From Naematelia aurantialba (Eukaryota > Basidiomycota > Tremellomycetes > Tremellales > Naemateliaceae), in contig JAKFAO010000005.1 in assembly GCA_021527695.1 (NCBI GenBank), positions 1,488,001-1,552,000 on the forward strand: DNA of 64,000 bases, written 5' to 3'. Positions within the stretch are counted from its first letter, which is position 1; the number at the start of each line of letters is the position of its first letter. The position numbers and the translations under genes were made by a program. The notes beneath the pieces are model-generated. The model did not search any database. It had not been told where the DNA came from and was given only the letters and a program-made list of their open reading frames with translations. This document shows positions 1 to 11,500 of the stretch, one piece after another.

Positions 1-359
1 GCATCCCCAGTCCCAAGACTGAGACTGCTGAAGTCTCGCCGACAATTTCAACCGGCATGCACGACTTGAGGCTACTCCCTGTTCAAAGCGGAGGTCACGA
101 CACACCCCAAAGTCTTCCGCCTCGCCGCCCGTCCGTCGCGGGGACAGCGAATGGATGGCTACCAGAGGCGATGTACCGATGTGTGCCTGTGCCAGTCCCT
201 TTTACCCCACCTGAGGAGCCTATGTATCCCCGACCTGGGCATGGGCGATCTCGAAAGGGCAGTATGAGGATTCCTGTACCGCCTCTGGAAGGGTACGAGA
301 ATATGCGGAACAGTCTCCCGGTGGTGTCACAGGTCGGACCCAGGGCCAACGAGGTGTAG
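1..359 (+). CDS. C-terminal part of an unidentified protein (cut by left edge)
   Basis: A reading frame is open from base 3 to a TAG at 357-359 without needing a start, so the window probably begins inside the last exon of a gene. The visible 118 residues are rich in Pro, Arg and Gly, with segments such as PVPFTPPEEPMYPRPG and IPVPPLEGYENMRN, and look like a disordered tail. I see no domain and cannot name it. Composition suggests real coding sequence, but the antisense frame is also open over most of it, so chance openness is not excluded. The downstream 1.3 kb holds nothing that continues it. Confidence 0.5.
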   Translation, partial: IPSPKTETAEVSPTISTGMHDLRLLPVQSGGHDTPQSLPPRRPSVAGTANGWLPEAMYRCVPVPVPFTPPEEPMYPRPGHGRSRKGSMRIPVPPLEGYENMRNSLPVVSQVGPRANEV

Positions 360-1649
360 ATCAACGTCGTGAGCCAACTGAGGACTAGGCATCATGGCTG
401 ATGCGCGAGAGACGAGAGAACATCCAAGGAGCTGGTGTGTATGTGGTGGCTTGAGGAGAGCGACAGCGAGGTTGGTTGTAGAAACAAGTGGCGAAGTTTT
501 CCCTTCCTGGTGGCACCCGTAACGAGCATGTATATACTGAGACGAGAATGGATCTCTGACTCTCAGTCTCTCTCCAGGGCTGCATGTTGACGGGTATTTG
601 TATCATCGGCCCTGTCGGTGGCGGTGTGCATTGGAAGACTCCCGTGTGTTTGGTGTCGGCGAAGGCCGCCGCTGTTTCGGCGGCCTCGCAGCTTGACCTT
701 CCTAGTGGCCGCCTTACTAGCTGGTCGTTACACCAGGTGACAATTCTCGCTGGACATGTGCAAGCGCGTGCAGTGCCCGAACGACGGTAAACCCACTTGG
801 TGGGGATGTGGTGAGCCCAACGACCTCTCCATTGCTCCTTCTTTGCGTTTTGTTCCTGGCTTCCTGTTTCCTCCTTGCTTCCGGCTTCTCCTCCTCCTTC
901 CTCCCCTCTTCCTTCTTCCTTCTTCCTTCCAACGGGATGCCGGCGAACAGCGACAATGAAGAAATCAGCTGACGGATGATGCAGGCCGGCATATCGAGAC
1001 AGTACGTCAGTCCCATTCTTCCCATATAACCTACTCGAGCCAGAACGAGAGTCCCAAACTTGTCCATGTCGTGTAATCGCACTCGAGCCTGATCAAGAGT
1101 CTCATGAGCCCCAAACTTGTCCCGCCAGTCTCACGAGTCCCACCGAGTCGTAAAATGGCGGATGGGAGTGACACTGACCTATCGCGATAGGCACTGGCCG
1201 GCGTCCCCGCGCAAGACCGATGTGACTGCCCGCATGTTCCCTCTGAGAGCGTGCCGGGGATGTACGAGGTCGCGGCCAAGTCGAAATCGAAAGAAGGAGA
1301 GGCAGAAACAGGTGGGATGTGAGTGATCAATGGGCCAGGTTGGGGTGATGAAACGCAGTCTGGGCAGGACTGAGGAGCGGGAAATGGGTGGCTGTGGATT
1401 AGGAGATCACAACAACGGGAGCTCAACAACAACACTAAGGACGTGGTTGCGGGAGCGGATCACATCAGTCCTTCGCAGTCTCGTCACGCAGTTAATGCGA
1501 ATATATGCATAATGCGAATGTATGTACAACAACAGTCAACGCCGCCGACTGAACTCTCAGCGGTGTTTCAGCATCGTCTCTCCATGACTCCCACTGCTCG
1601 ACCTGCTCGTGGGCCCGCACGCTCGCTCCCAACTCATCCAATATCAACA
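360..1649. other. Intergenic stretch without a supported gene
   Basis: Both strands carry only short open frames with no recognisable domain and no convincing splice structure. Visible structure is a 9-bp perfect hairpin at 663-686, a pyrimidine-rich run at about 860-935, and a short direct repeat (CCCAAACTTGTCC) near 1052 and 1110. TMA16 ends at 1650 on the minus strand, so part of this is its 3' region. Confidence 0.6.
663..686. repeat. 9-bp perfect inverted repeat (hairpin)
   Basis: AGGCCGCCG at 663-671 is followed by a six-base spacer (CTGTTT) and its exact reverse complement CGGCGGCCT at 678-686. The stem is nearly all G/C and would be stable as RNA or DNA. No flanking gene assigns it a role; there is no T-tract. 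Confidence 0.7.
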
Positions 1650-2669
1650 TTACGCGTCCCCAGCCACGTCCGCATCCCGGGCCTCCTGCAGAACCGTCCA
1701 ATCTTCGCCCTCCTTGTCATCCCCTAGCAGCGCCGTAACCCCGCCCAGCCCCATATTTCCCGTCCGTCCAGGCCGGGTGACCTGTACCTCCTCGGCGTCT
1801 TTGAAGACCCGAACAAACCGCAGTAGGTCGACGTGGGACGGGGAGAGCTCGGTGTTGGATTGCTGCATGGTGTACAGGAGGCGGGTTGTTGGCGGATGGG
1901 TCAGGTCTGGAACCTCTGCCGAGGATCAGCGAGCCAGCAGGACGGGGAGAACGGAGCTCATCGCATCGAATTGCTATAAGGGTGGGGGGGGGGGGGGTCA
2001 AACACGTACCCAGTCCCGTCTCGTACTCCTTCGCCTCCCTCGCCTTGACCTCCTCTAACTCTAAGAGCTCTTTCGCCTTTGGCCGCCCAGGCCGCCGTTC
2101 CGCCGTGAGCTCTGCTATGCGCGCATCGTGTCGCTCGAGATATACGTGCGTAATGAGCGCTTTGAGGGAGGGAACGGTCAGCGGGTGCGGCGAGGTGACG
2201 GCGTGGTAGAAGAACAGTGGGCGTTGGACTAGACGGTGCACCAGCGTCAGCACCAATACCAGCTATATCACCGATACCATCTATATAACCGATACCAGCT
2301 ATATCACGATACCAGCTATATCACGATACCAGCTACATCAACCTGACGAGCAAAGTGGGTGCAGCGAGGTGATCGACGAGCAGCAACGTGAGACAGACCG
2401 GGATGCGGGAGGAAACGCAGATGGCGACGTACTTTTCGATGCGTTGATCTCACGGCGGGTCTTTGCGTGGTTCTGCAGCTTGGCCGTGCGCAGATGGACC
2501 CGGGTTAGTTGTCCAGCTAGAGTAACACAGTCAGTCCAGTCGTCCGGTGCTCGCGGCGTGTTGGGGATGAGGGGCTGGTGTGGGGGTTGTTGCGCGCACC
2601 CTTCCGCGATCCGGGATGAAGACCCTCTTTTCCCTTGATAGTTTTCTTGGTGATTCGTCGATTACCCAT
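1650..2669 (-). CDS. TMA16: Translation machinery-associated protein 16 (60S biogenesis factor)
   Basis: Four exons (2669-2600, 2516-2433, 2228-2010, 1915-1650) join to 212 codons, the usual TMA16 length. TMA16 is a small nucleolar/nuclear factor bound to late pre-60S ribosomal particles. The N terminus reads KGKEGLHPGSRKAGQLTR, matching the family's basic HP-SRK-Q-R start; the middle has AELTAERRPGRPK, the family hallmark; the C terminus has VPDLTHP followed by DLLRFVRV. All junctions use GT and AG. The start ATG is the first that yields the conserved N terminus. It lies head to head with TRS120 over 314 bp. Intron 2 (2432-2229) holds a tandem repeat and intron 3 (2009-1916) a run of 14 C on the coding strand. 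Confidence 0.9.
2255..2340. repeat. Minisatellite inside TMA16 intron 2
   Basis: About four to five copies of an 18-19 bp unit, consensus GATACCAGCTATATCAC, fill the part of the intron next to the acceptor. Copies differ by one or two bases and by one indel. The unit does not extend into the exons. Confidence 0.8.
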
Positions 2670-2983
2670 CTCGATGTGCTTGTCCTGCAGCGTTGTAATA
2701 CACTCAGTCCAAAGATGTGCAGATCTGGAACCACAGACAGCAAAAATCTCGAAATCTTAAGCTGGGGACTAAATAAGAATTCAACCAAAGGACAGTCGCG
2801 TGGACTGCCGGTTCCACCGTTGTGTCCAAAGCAGCCGATTCGCGCTGACCAAAAGTCCGTACGCTCCGACTGATCTCAACGAGCTCGTGGTCACCATCTC
2901 GGGCGCACAGCGACTGGTCTGCAGCTCCGTGCGGCAGGTGCGGGCTCAGCGTGCCTCTCGAACCGCTCCGGCAGCACGCAGCC
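2670..2983. promoter_or_regulatory. Shared upstream region of TMA16 and TRS120
   Basis: These 314 bp separate two start codons that point away from each other, so the stretch should contain both promoters and 5' UTRs. I see no TATA box in a convincing place and no repeated motif that I can name. Confidence 0.5.
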
Positions 2984-5900
2984 ATGGCGGGTCCTGCTCT
3001 GTCGCCTCTGGCAGACCCGACCTCCCTCGCCAAGATCCAGATCCTCCTTGTCCCCGTGCATACCTCTGCACCGGGACCGTCGAGCCTGTCCGGGACGACA
3101 TTCGACTTTTGGACCTCTCGGATCAGGCAGCACACCGTCCTCCGCGGAGACGAGCTGTGGCACCCCACGCCTGCCCCGTCAGGCCATACTCGCAGCGCCA
3201 CGGGTACAGGCAACGATGCCCGGGCCCGCTTCTTTCCTCCCCCCAGCGGAACCTCCATCTCGCGCTCAGCTTCCTTCAACCATGTCCATCTCGCATACCC
3301 ACTGCACCCTCCCGCGCGGCACCTCTACCCGCTGAGCTTGTTGCGGATCGCAGCATTCCCCCTCGTCGTCATTGGCGTCGCTGTGGATTCGCAGGATCAA
3401 GGCGATGGCGCCGTCAAGGGATATGGCGTGGACGGCGGGGACGAGAGTGGCGATATCGGGGACGCCAAGACCCCGACTGCTGCGACTTTCCAGCACGAGC
3501 GGATCGCCGAACGACCTCTGCGCGATCCAGCTGCAGCCTTCGACGACGCACTCGCCAGCATACTCCCCGAGACCTCGCCCTTCCCCTTGGTGAAGAGACT
3601 GATCATCGTGCCCCGGCATACCCATCACTCGCCCTCGCCCCATCCCTCTCCGAGTGCTTCTGGGCAACCGCTGCAGAACCAAGAGCGCCATCCTGTGTCG
3701 GGAAATCTCGTGGTTTCTCGCGCCCCGGTGCAAGGAACCGAGAGCTGGATCGGACGCATGCTGGGCGAGGTGGTCGGTCAGGTCCTAGGAGAACTGGGCG
3801 AGCTGGTGAGTCGTGTTTAGTAGCGTCACTGAATCTTAGGCGGTCGCGCTGGAAACTCCCTCGGGGCTCAAGACATTGTCGTCTACCCTCCTCCCCGCCC
3901 TCACCTCAACCATGCCAGCACCACCAGAGCGATCCACAACTGCGTCGTCATCACGTACAAGCACTCCCACTTACGACCTCCCTAACCGTCGACATACGGC
4001 TACCCCAAACTCGCAATCCGTCGAGTCCTTGAGCGGTATGGGCATCACCCTCACTCGTGCGCTCACCCCTGGTGGGCGTCCCACTTCTGTCGGACCTCCA
4101 TCCTTGCCTCCTATCCAGACGACCGGCCTCATCACAAGCTCTGCGCCAACACCACAATCTGCCTCTGCAAACCCCTTTCGCCGGTCCACAGCAATACATA
4201 GCCCGTTTTCCCGCACCTCTTCAGGCGCATCAACTAGTTCCAACACCTCGGCCACTTCAGCAAGCACCCAGCTGGGCTCAGCGGCAAAGTACACCTCGGC
4301 CCCACTAGCAGGCGTGGCCGGAGGCAGGCTGCTCAAGCTTCTAGGCGATATGTACCTTCTGGCAGGGATGTACGGAGACGCGATCCGGTGCTTTGATGAG
4401 GGAGCTGAGAAGTGTCGAGGTGTCGGCGACGTTCTGTGGGAGGCTCTTGCGAGGGAGGGCCGAGCGGTGGCCGGTATCGGGGAAGCATGGGAGGGTATGG
4501 ACGGCTCGGTATGTACCAGCGATTCGACCCCGCTCATGTCCAGAATAATGCACAACCCTTCCCAACATCACCCATTCCAATCGAAATTCTCAATCACTTC
4601 CTATCCTCCCTTGCCTGCCTGTCGCGAGCTCCCCTCCCATTCCCTCCTACCATTCATTCCCCCTTACCCCAAACTGCCTCTGGATCGCTGTCCTTCACAC
4701 CCTCCTCTTCGAATCCGATACAACTGGGAACGGGAGAAGGGCTCTTGGCATATTTGCACACCGGCCTCAGTTTGCGGATAGCCCATTTTCAGTTGCTCAT
4801 CTGGGCGGCGGGCGGATGGGGCAGTATCGCACTGTCTGCGCTGATGGGCCATTCACTCCCGCGGTCGTTCCCATTAGCTCACCTTACGACCGTGAACTTT
4901 GACGCGGCAGCAAGGCGCAAGCAGCACCGCTTTACTTGCCAACTCACAGCACGGTCCGGTCTATCCCGGCACTCCATCTTCGCGCACGCTGAGACTGCGC
5001 TTGCACCCCATCATCGCGCAATGACCAAGGCAGAACAGCTGACCGTGCACGAGGAAGTCGTATGGTGTGCTCGCTGGCTTCAACTCCCTCGAAAGGAGGC
5101 GCACGTGACTCGCGAAGTCGTCAAGCGTGTAGCAGCGATGATTGTCGAAGGACGAGAAGAAACAAGGCGAGCGGGTATCAACGGGTCTGCGCGGCGAAAG
5201 TCGTCGGTACCCAAAAAGGAAGTCGACTCTGCCTCAGTTGGCCTTGGCCTTGGTCTGGCTGTACCCTCTGCTCAAGCTGTCGGCGTGCGGCGGCGAGAAT
5301 CAGCGGAAGGAAATCTGGCAGTCCTATCGCTATTCGCACGAAGCGCTGCAATACTGGGAATTGATCTTCTCTCTTTTTCCAGCTCCCCTCTGCCTCATAC
5401 CGAGACGTACACGGACAGACCACCAACGTCAGCCGATCTGACCCGTTTCGGTTGGCCAGAACTGCAAGTAGAGACTATGAAGGAGGGTATCGCCATCGCC
5501 GAAGCCTTGCCTGACCATGCGAGTGTCATACGTCTGTGCACGTCAGCTCTCAAGAGTCTGCATGGATATCTCAGTCCGCAAAGTCAGGCGCACCTGGCCA
5601 AGATGTTTCCACAAGCTCTGAGTGTCATGCGCAGACGAGGTATGGAGATTGGTGGGATGATGTGGTGGTTGCCGGGCCGCGTTGTGCTGAGTATCGAAGT
5701 AGCGAGGTAAGCTTTGCATGCTTGGTAAATTCAATGCGCTGAGTTGTGCAGTTTGACGCCGAATCGCCTGCCACTGCAACATGCCAGGTCCGAGATGGAG
5801 CGAGAAGGCGTCAAGGATCCGTTTCTGTACAATCCTCGTCTGAAAGCAGTGGAGATGAACCAGGTAAGTAATTGGGCGACCTGCTTGAGGTGCAGAGTCG

Positions 5901-8436
5901 GGCTTATCCTCATAGACCGTTATTGTCGCCAACGAACAAGTCGATATATTTGTGACGATTCAAAATCCTTTCGCTTTCGATCTAGAAATCTCCAGCCTCT
6001 CGCTTCTCGCGGACGGGGCGACATTCACGTCGTCGCCACTTCCCATAACAATTTCGGCTTCATCTGTGCAGACTGTCCGCATCGCAGGCATCGCTTCGTC
6101 CGCCGGTACCCTCAGCATACGTGGTGTCTCCATGCGGTTGGCAGACGGCAGTGCGGCGGATATCCTGTTGCCGGTGATCGATGACAAGGACCGAGAAAAA
6201 CGGGACAAGCGTAAAAGTCAGATCGGGCTTGATAATGGCAAAATCAAGCATGCCGGTATCGAGGCGATGTTCTCGCAGAGTGAAGTCACCATGTCGGAAC
6301 CGAGTGGGAACGAGGACAATTACCTGAAATGTGAGGTTGTGGAAGAACAGCCACTGGTCTGGATCAAAAAGACCAACTTGACACATGGCACAGTCATGTT
6401 GTACAGTGGGGAATGGTGAGTGTGCAGATTGGAAAGGTTCTGATGATACAGCTTTACCATTCGACTCACACTTGAGAATTCTTCGTCTGTCCCAGTGGAC
6501 TTTGTGAAATTATCGTTCGACGACTCGTCTTCGCGTGATGCGCAGAGTCTGATCAACGAGGGTGACCTGTTACCTGAACACGCCTATGAGCTTGAGCGAG
6601 ATGTGTTGCATCATCCAGTATTTGTCTGGGAAAACGATCGCGACACAGTTATCCCGCCCGGAGGGAAATTGACTCTGTCCGTTCGCTGCTATGGCAAGGT
6701 GGGATGGTAAGTCCCCTGCTTGTCTGACCAGGGCCTCCTGCTGATCTGGCAGTACCGATGGGTCTATCCGTATAGACTACGGATACATCAAGCGGCCCAA
6801 CTCGTCCGGAACTCTCAATTCTTTCTACACGCGTCAAATCACCTTTCCAATCCTGCTTACCGTATACCACACGCTGGAAGCACACGCGCTCCACCTGTCT
6901 AGGCTCATTGACCCCACCCTCCCCGGATCATCGTCCTCTACGCCTGGCGGTTCTCACGCGCTCAACGGCCATTCGCGTCCCGGTACCCCTTCACGCCGTA
7001 CAACATCATTATCCGCTACCGAGGACGACTCGTTGCGGTCGATGCTGCTCCGCAAGCCGGATGGAAGCGAGTGGTGCCTCCTGGAATTGGGCGTGAGCAA
7101 CGTCTACGGACTCCCATTCGAGGTCCGACTTGGGCGAAAACAAAAACCCAGGTCCGAGGACGAGGGCGAACTTGATGATGCGGATGGATCTCCAGACGAG
7201 GGCGAGGTGAGACGACTAGTGCCTCCCGGAGCGAGCGAGCGGTCAGTCAAATTTTCCACACTAGTTTGGAGGAAGCTGATGAGTACGGGACAGCATTCTA
7301 TTCCCCGTTCCTCGATGTAGATTGCCGGAAGAGATGGTCTCGCGGCCGATCCCCAATCTGACGGACCGGCAATATATAGTGGACAAATCGAAGAAGACGG
7401 CAGAAGTAGTGGCGCAGGAACGAGAGCTGTTCTGGTATCGCGAAGAACTGTTGAGCCTCGTCGAAGCATCTTGGATCGAGGTGAGCGTTCTCTCCCCATT
7501 CACCTCCCAAACACACACAAACACACCTCATTTCCTAGAGAGCCCCCTCCGGTCCCTTTTCTGCCCTTTTCTGCCCGTCCCTTTTCTGCCCCTTCGTCGC
7601 GCCGAAGGTTTGCTGCGGCCTCAGCGCGGAAGAAAACTCGAGTCTGATGTCTCTTGTCCGTAGCCTGGATCCAAGCGCTCTGGGCAGCTTTCGTTACGAG
7701 ACCAGATATTCTCTCCTGGCATGTTGGATGTCTTCAAGACCGACGATGTGGAGACTACCCTTGAGATCTCGACTCGAGAGGGAGGGCGCGTACACCCAAA
7801 CGACTTTGTGGATCTGTACATCAGAGTGACGAATCAGTCACGTGAGTTGATCAGACGATGGACCCCTCCACTTCCCCTTCCACTTCCACTTCGGCGGCGC
7901 TTGGAGGCTCAGAGGTGCCGAAATATCGGATAGACTCTAGGCTCAGGGACCCGGTGTAGCTGCAGCTCGGGAATTCGATAGAGCGGCGAGCATGCACGCT
8001 GACGCGCATAGAACGCGTGTTCCGACCACTCGTCCACCTCGAGCCGGTGGTCTCGTCGTCCACCGACTCGTCCTGGACGTCTGGGGGGACGTCCGGGCGC
8101 CCTCGCAGGCCGACGTCCGTACAGGCCCAAGCCCATCCACACAAGAATATCCTCTTCGACGGCACGCTGACCAACCTCCTTCCTCTATTACAGCCCGGCC
8201 AGTCGGAGGACTATCAGCTGGGTGTGGTGTTTCTCGCTTCGGGGACGTACGGCTTCAGAGCCGCCGTCGAAGAAGTACCACCACGACACGAAACCAAACC
8301 AAAGGGAGAGAGAGAGGGGCGACCGGGACGTAGTTGTATCCGTGCCGAATGTCCGGTTCTCTCCCTCTTCTCCGTGTACACGTCGTCTAGCTACCAGCAC
8401 GCGTGGCGGCATCTTGTATCTGGCACATATTCATAA
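2984..8436 (+). CDS. TRS120: TRAPP II complex subunit Trs120 (TRAPPC9 homologue)
   Basis: Trs120 is a TRAPP II-specific subunit that helps activate Rab/Ypt GTPases at the late Golgi. Ten exons (2984-3805, 3840-4508, 4544-5706, 5752-5863, 5916-6415, 6452-6706, 6753-7241, 7321-7480, 7664-7841, 8012-8436) give 1590 codons. Diagnostic parts are the N-terminal SLAKIQILLVPV, the TPR-like RLLKLLGDMYLLAGMYGDA, the Ig-like strand LENSSSVPVDFVKLSFDDS, TRQITFPILLTVYHTLEAHA, ERELFWYREELLSLV and a C-terminal PGQSEDYQLGVVFLASG. The ATG at 2984 has a CAGCC context; a GTG 33 bases upstream is in frame but not a plausible start. Three introns are only 34-36 nt. The last 50 residues after AAVEEVP do not look like the family, so a final intron may have been missed. 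SMC5 converges 142 bp away. Confidence 0.93.
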
Positions 8437-8578
8437 CATGTTACCATACCCTGCATTGACAACCACCAGATGCATGCATATCCATCTGACTTTGCGACAC
8501 TGTCCCACAGATCAAGGACAAGGACGATTGAACAAAGAACAGAATGACCTAGTAGAATGCCCGAACCAGCCGAAATTT

Positions 8579-11500
8579 CTAGGAAATCTGCGAGCTCCCT
8601 ATGAAGCCTCTATGGCTCTTGCATGGATGGCGCTTGTAGTTGACCAGACACGACTTGAGCGATCCGAAACGCTGTTTCTTGTCCAGCGGATCAGGCACTA
8701 CTCGTGTCAGAGGGATCACCGTATCTATCGCTCGGGCCTGTGGCGGCTCAACTTACACGCCAGGCGCCGTTGTTGACGATGAGGATCTTCATCTTTTCAT
8801 GGTAGGATAGCCCAACGAGAAGTTTAGGCGTGATCAGGAACGACCTGGATACCAGTAAGCCCACATCACAGTTACCAGACGAATCCGAATCCAATTGGCA
8901 TGGGTCAGAGCCGAGGAGGGGACATACTGTCCTGCGTCGGAGTTGCACGTCACTGCCACTAGCTGGTTGTGCACATTTCGTTCCGCCCTCTGGTCCATGC
9001 CTTGATTGATCTCGTCTACTAGCGAGAATGGCGCCCTGGCCATCTCCGACAACGACATGAGGTACGTGATGGTAGCCAGAGACCGTTCCTGCGAGCATCA
9101 GTCTCGGAGGACGGAACGAGCTCGCTGACTCACTCCGCCAGACTGGACTTGGGCGTTCAAGAGCTGCAGAGCATCGCCATCACGGTAGCTGACGTTGATA
9201 AGGATGCCCCATTGGGCGAAATTGCCCTCGACGCGATTGAGGCGCACCTCGCCGGAACACCCGATCCGAGCGAACGCTGCAGAAAACTTGTCGTTCACAA
9301 CGCTTACTAGCGTATCCAATGCCGGGTCAAACTCGGTCTGCAGCCATCAGAAACACCACAGCGTTCTTCGGAGAGAGAGGAAAGAAGCGCACCAAAATGC
9401 GGTTGATTTGTCTCCGGATCTTGGTCACATTCTCGTGCCCCCTCTCTACAGACGCTTCCGTCTTTTCCAGCTGCCACCATAAGCACAGTCCGCGGCGCTT
9501 AGGTACTACGTACGTCTGACTTGATCTTCTCGTATTTCTCAATCTCCCGCGGATCGACGTTGATCGCCGCCGCCAAATCCGACTCGACCTGAGCTAAATT
9601 CTGCCTAGCTTCTTCGTGACTAGGTATCTCGCCGGCCTGGCGTAAGCGCAATTGGCGTGTCTCGCTCACGGTGTCCATCCTGAGCAGCTCTTCCTTGACG
9701 TCTTGGTGTAGCTTGTCTAGAGTTCTGTCCAAGTACTCCTTGATGCGCTTCAACGCTGCAGCCATCTTTGCAAGATCGTTATCACCTGAACGTCAGCTTT
9801 CATCGATGATTGTAAACGATGCTTACAGCTAACAATTCGCGTTTGGAGCTCCTCGAAATCTGCATCGCCACTTGTATACTTCTCTTCGATCGCGGCGCAG
9901 TTCGCTCTTGTCCTAGCCTGAGCAAATCCTGCCAATACCGAGGACTGAGCCAGATCGACGGCTTTGTCCCCTGCATCTCGGAGATGAGCCAGCGGTTTCA
10001 ACCGACCACAAGCCAGTTCCCGTAGCTTAGCTTTCTGGGTCGCATAGAACGCCTCAGGCGAAGGCTCGTTTTCGATCTTCTCCAGTGATTCCTTTGCTCG
10101 GTCTAGAGCAAATCAGAAATGCTCCTTGGTCATCACACACCGTAGTCCCGTTTAGCGTTGCTGATCCTGACCTGCTCGTTTTGCAAGGCTTGCATCTCCC
10201 CGGTCAAGGCAGCCTGACAGTGAGCGGTAGCAAGCGAGTTAACCTACCAATTCATCGCTCAATCTCTTTGCCACCTCATTCGCCTTTTGCTGCTTTTGCC
10301 GGAGCTGCTGATGGGGCGCTTCTCGGTCCTTGGTCTCACGCTTGAGTCGGGCAATCTCTTCGACAAGCTTGTTGACCGCATCCTGATCCACCGCCAAATT
10401 GAAGGCTCGAGCTGGGACCGGTGCCGTCGTCGTGGTCTGAAATGCACCTTTACCGTATCGAGATTTGATGGCACGATTTGAATCATCTCTGGTGATCCAT
10501 GTCGTGATCCCAGCCTGTAGAACCTTATCACCATCGATTTGATTGGCCGACCGTCGTGTCAAGGCCTGTAGCGTTCAGTCCATGCTCAACCCTGAAACGT
10601 ACCGCTCGATGCATGTTGCAATTTTGCATCAGAAATACCGCGACAGCTGGCGCTGTATCAACAAAATCAATTGCCCAGCCTTCGAAGCCGAGGTTCGTCA
10701 ACTGTACATAAGCTTCGCCACCCTTGTCGCTTAGCTTACAGTTTCGGCGGAACAGGGTCGGTGTGGGTTGGCAGCCGCTTCTGTGACCTCGACGGCAGCC
10801 AGATGTAGCTGTACCTTGCCTGGCTGCGACCAGGAGCCGTCAGGATTTTGGCGAGCTTGCATCATCTTATTGTTCAAGCTCAGCATGACTCGGTAATCGT
10901 GCTGATTCTCGCAGATGAAGGTCTGGAATGAGCCACATTTCGAGGTACACAACACTCACTTTCCGTTGCGGCACGCTGGTACACATTTCGACCTGCCACG
11001 CATACGCTCGATCTCGTACACTGACTGATATCATGGGAGGTTTGTGCACTTTGCCTTCTAGCTTATCACCATTCTGCGCCAGCCAGTCAAGAGCGAAACC
11101 GATTGAAGGATCGAATCTGCGTGCCTCATTTTCGCGCTGCCGCTCAATGCTCTCCAGATTTTGTTGCCTGCATGTCAGTCTATGGCTATCCATTGTGGCT
11201 CACTGCTTTGACAGCTCGTCCATGTCTCTCGCGGTTCGAGCAAACCAACGGTCATTCTCGAGGTAGTCATTCTCGTGCTGGGAGGCTTCATCGCGCGCTG
11301 CCCTGACTTTTGCGGAGAGAGCGCCCTGTCTCATCAGCTTCTGCGTCAACAAATTCCTCCAACCTTGGCTTGACGCTTGGCATCAAATTCAGCTTGTAAT
11401 CCGTCGACTGGAGTGTTGAGCAATTTCTGAGCGTCCTCCATACGTTGGCGGTATTTGAGAATCTCATTCTGCCGTCTCGTGACCACTAGCTTATGTCGCT

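Noticed and set aside
717..1082. 121-codon minus-strand frame with KEEGRKEEEKPEARRKQEAR
   Set aside because: Its charged run is just the translation of a pyrimidine tract; flanks are not protein-like.
2951..2983. GTG as start of TRS120
   Set aside because: Nuclear genes in fungi rarely start at GTG, and an ATG in good context lies 33 bases downstream just before the conserved region.
2800..4032. 410-codon open frame on the plus strand overlapping TRS120
   Set aside because: It is another frame over TRS120 exons 1-2, very Arg/Ser/Pro-rich, and the TRS120 frame matches a known family across its splice sites.
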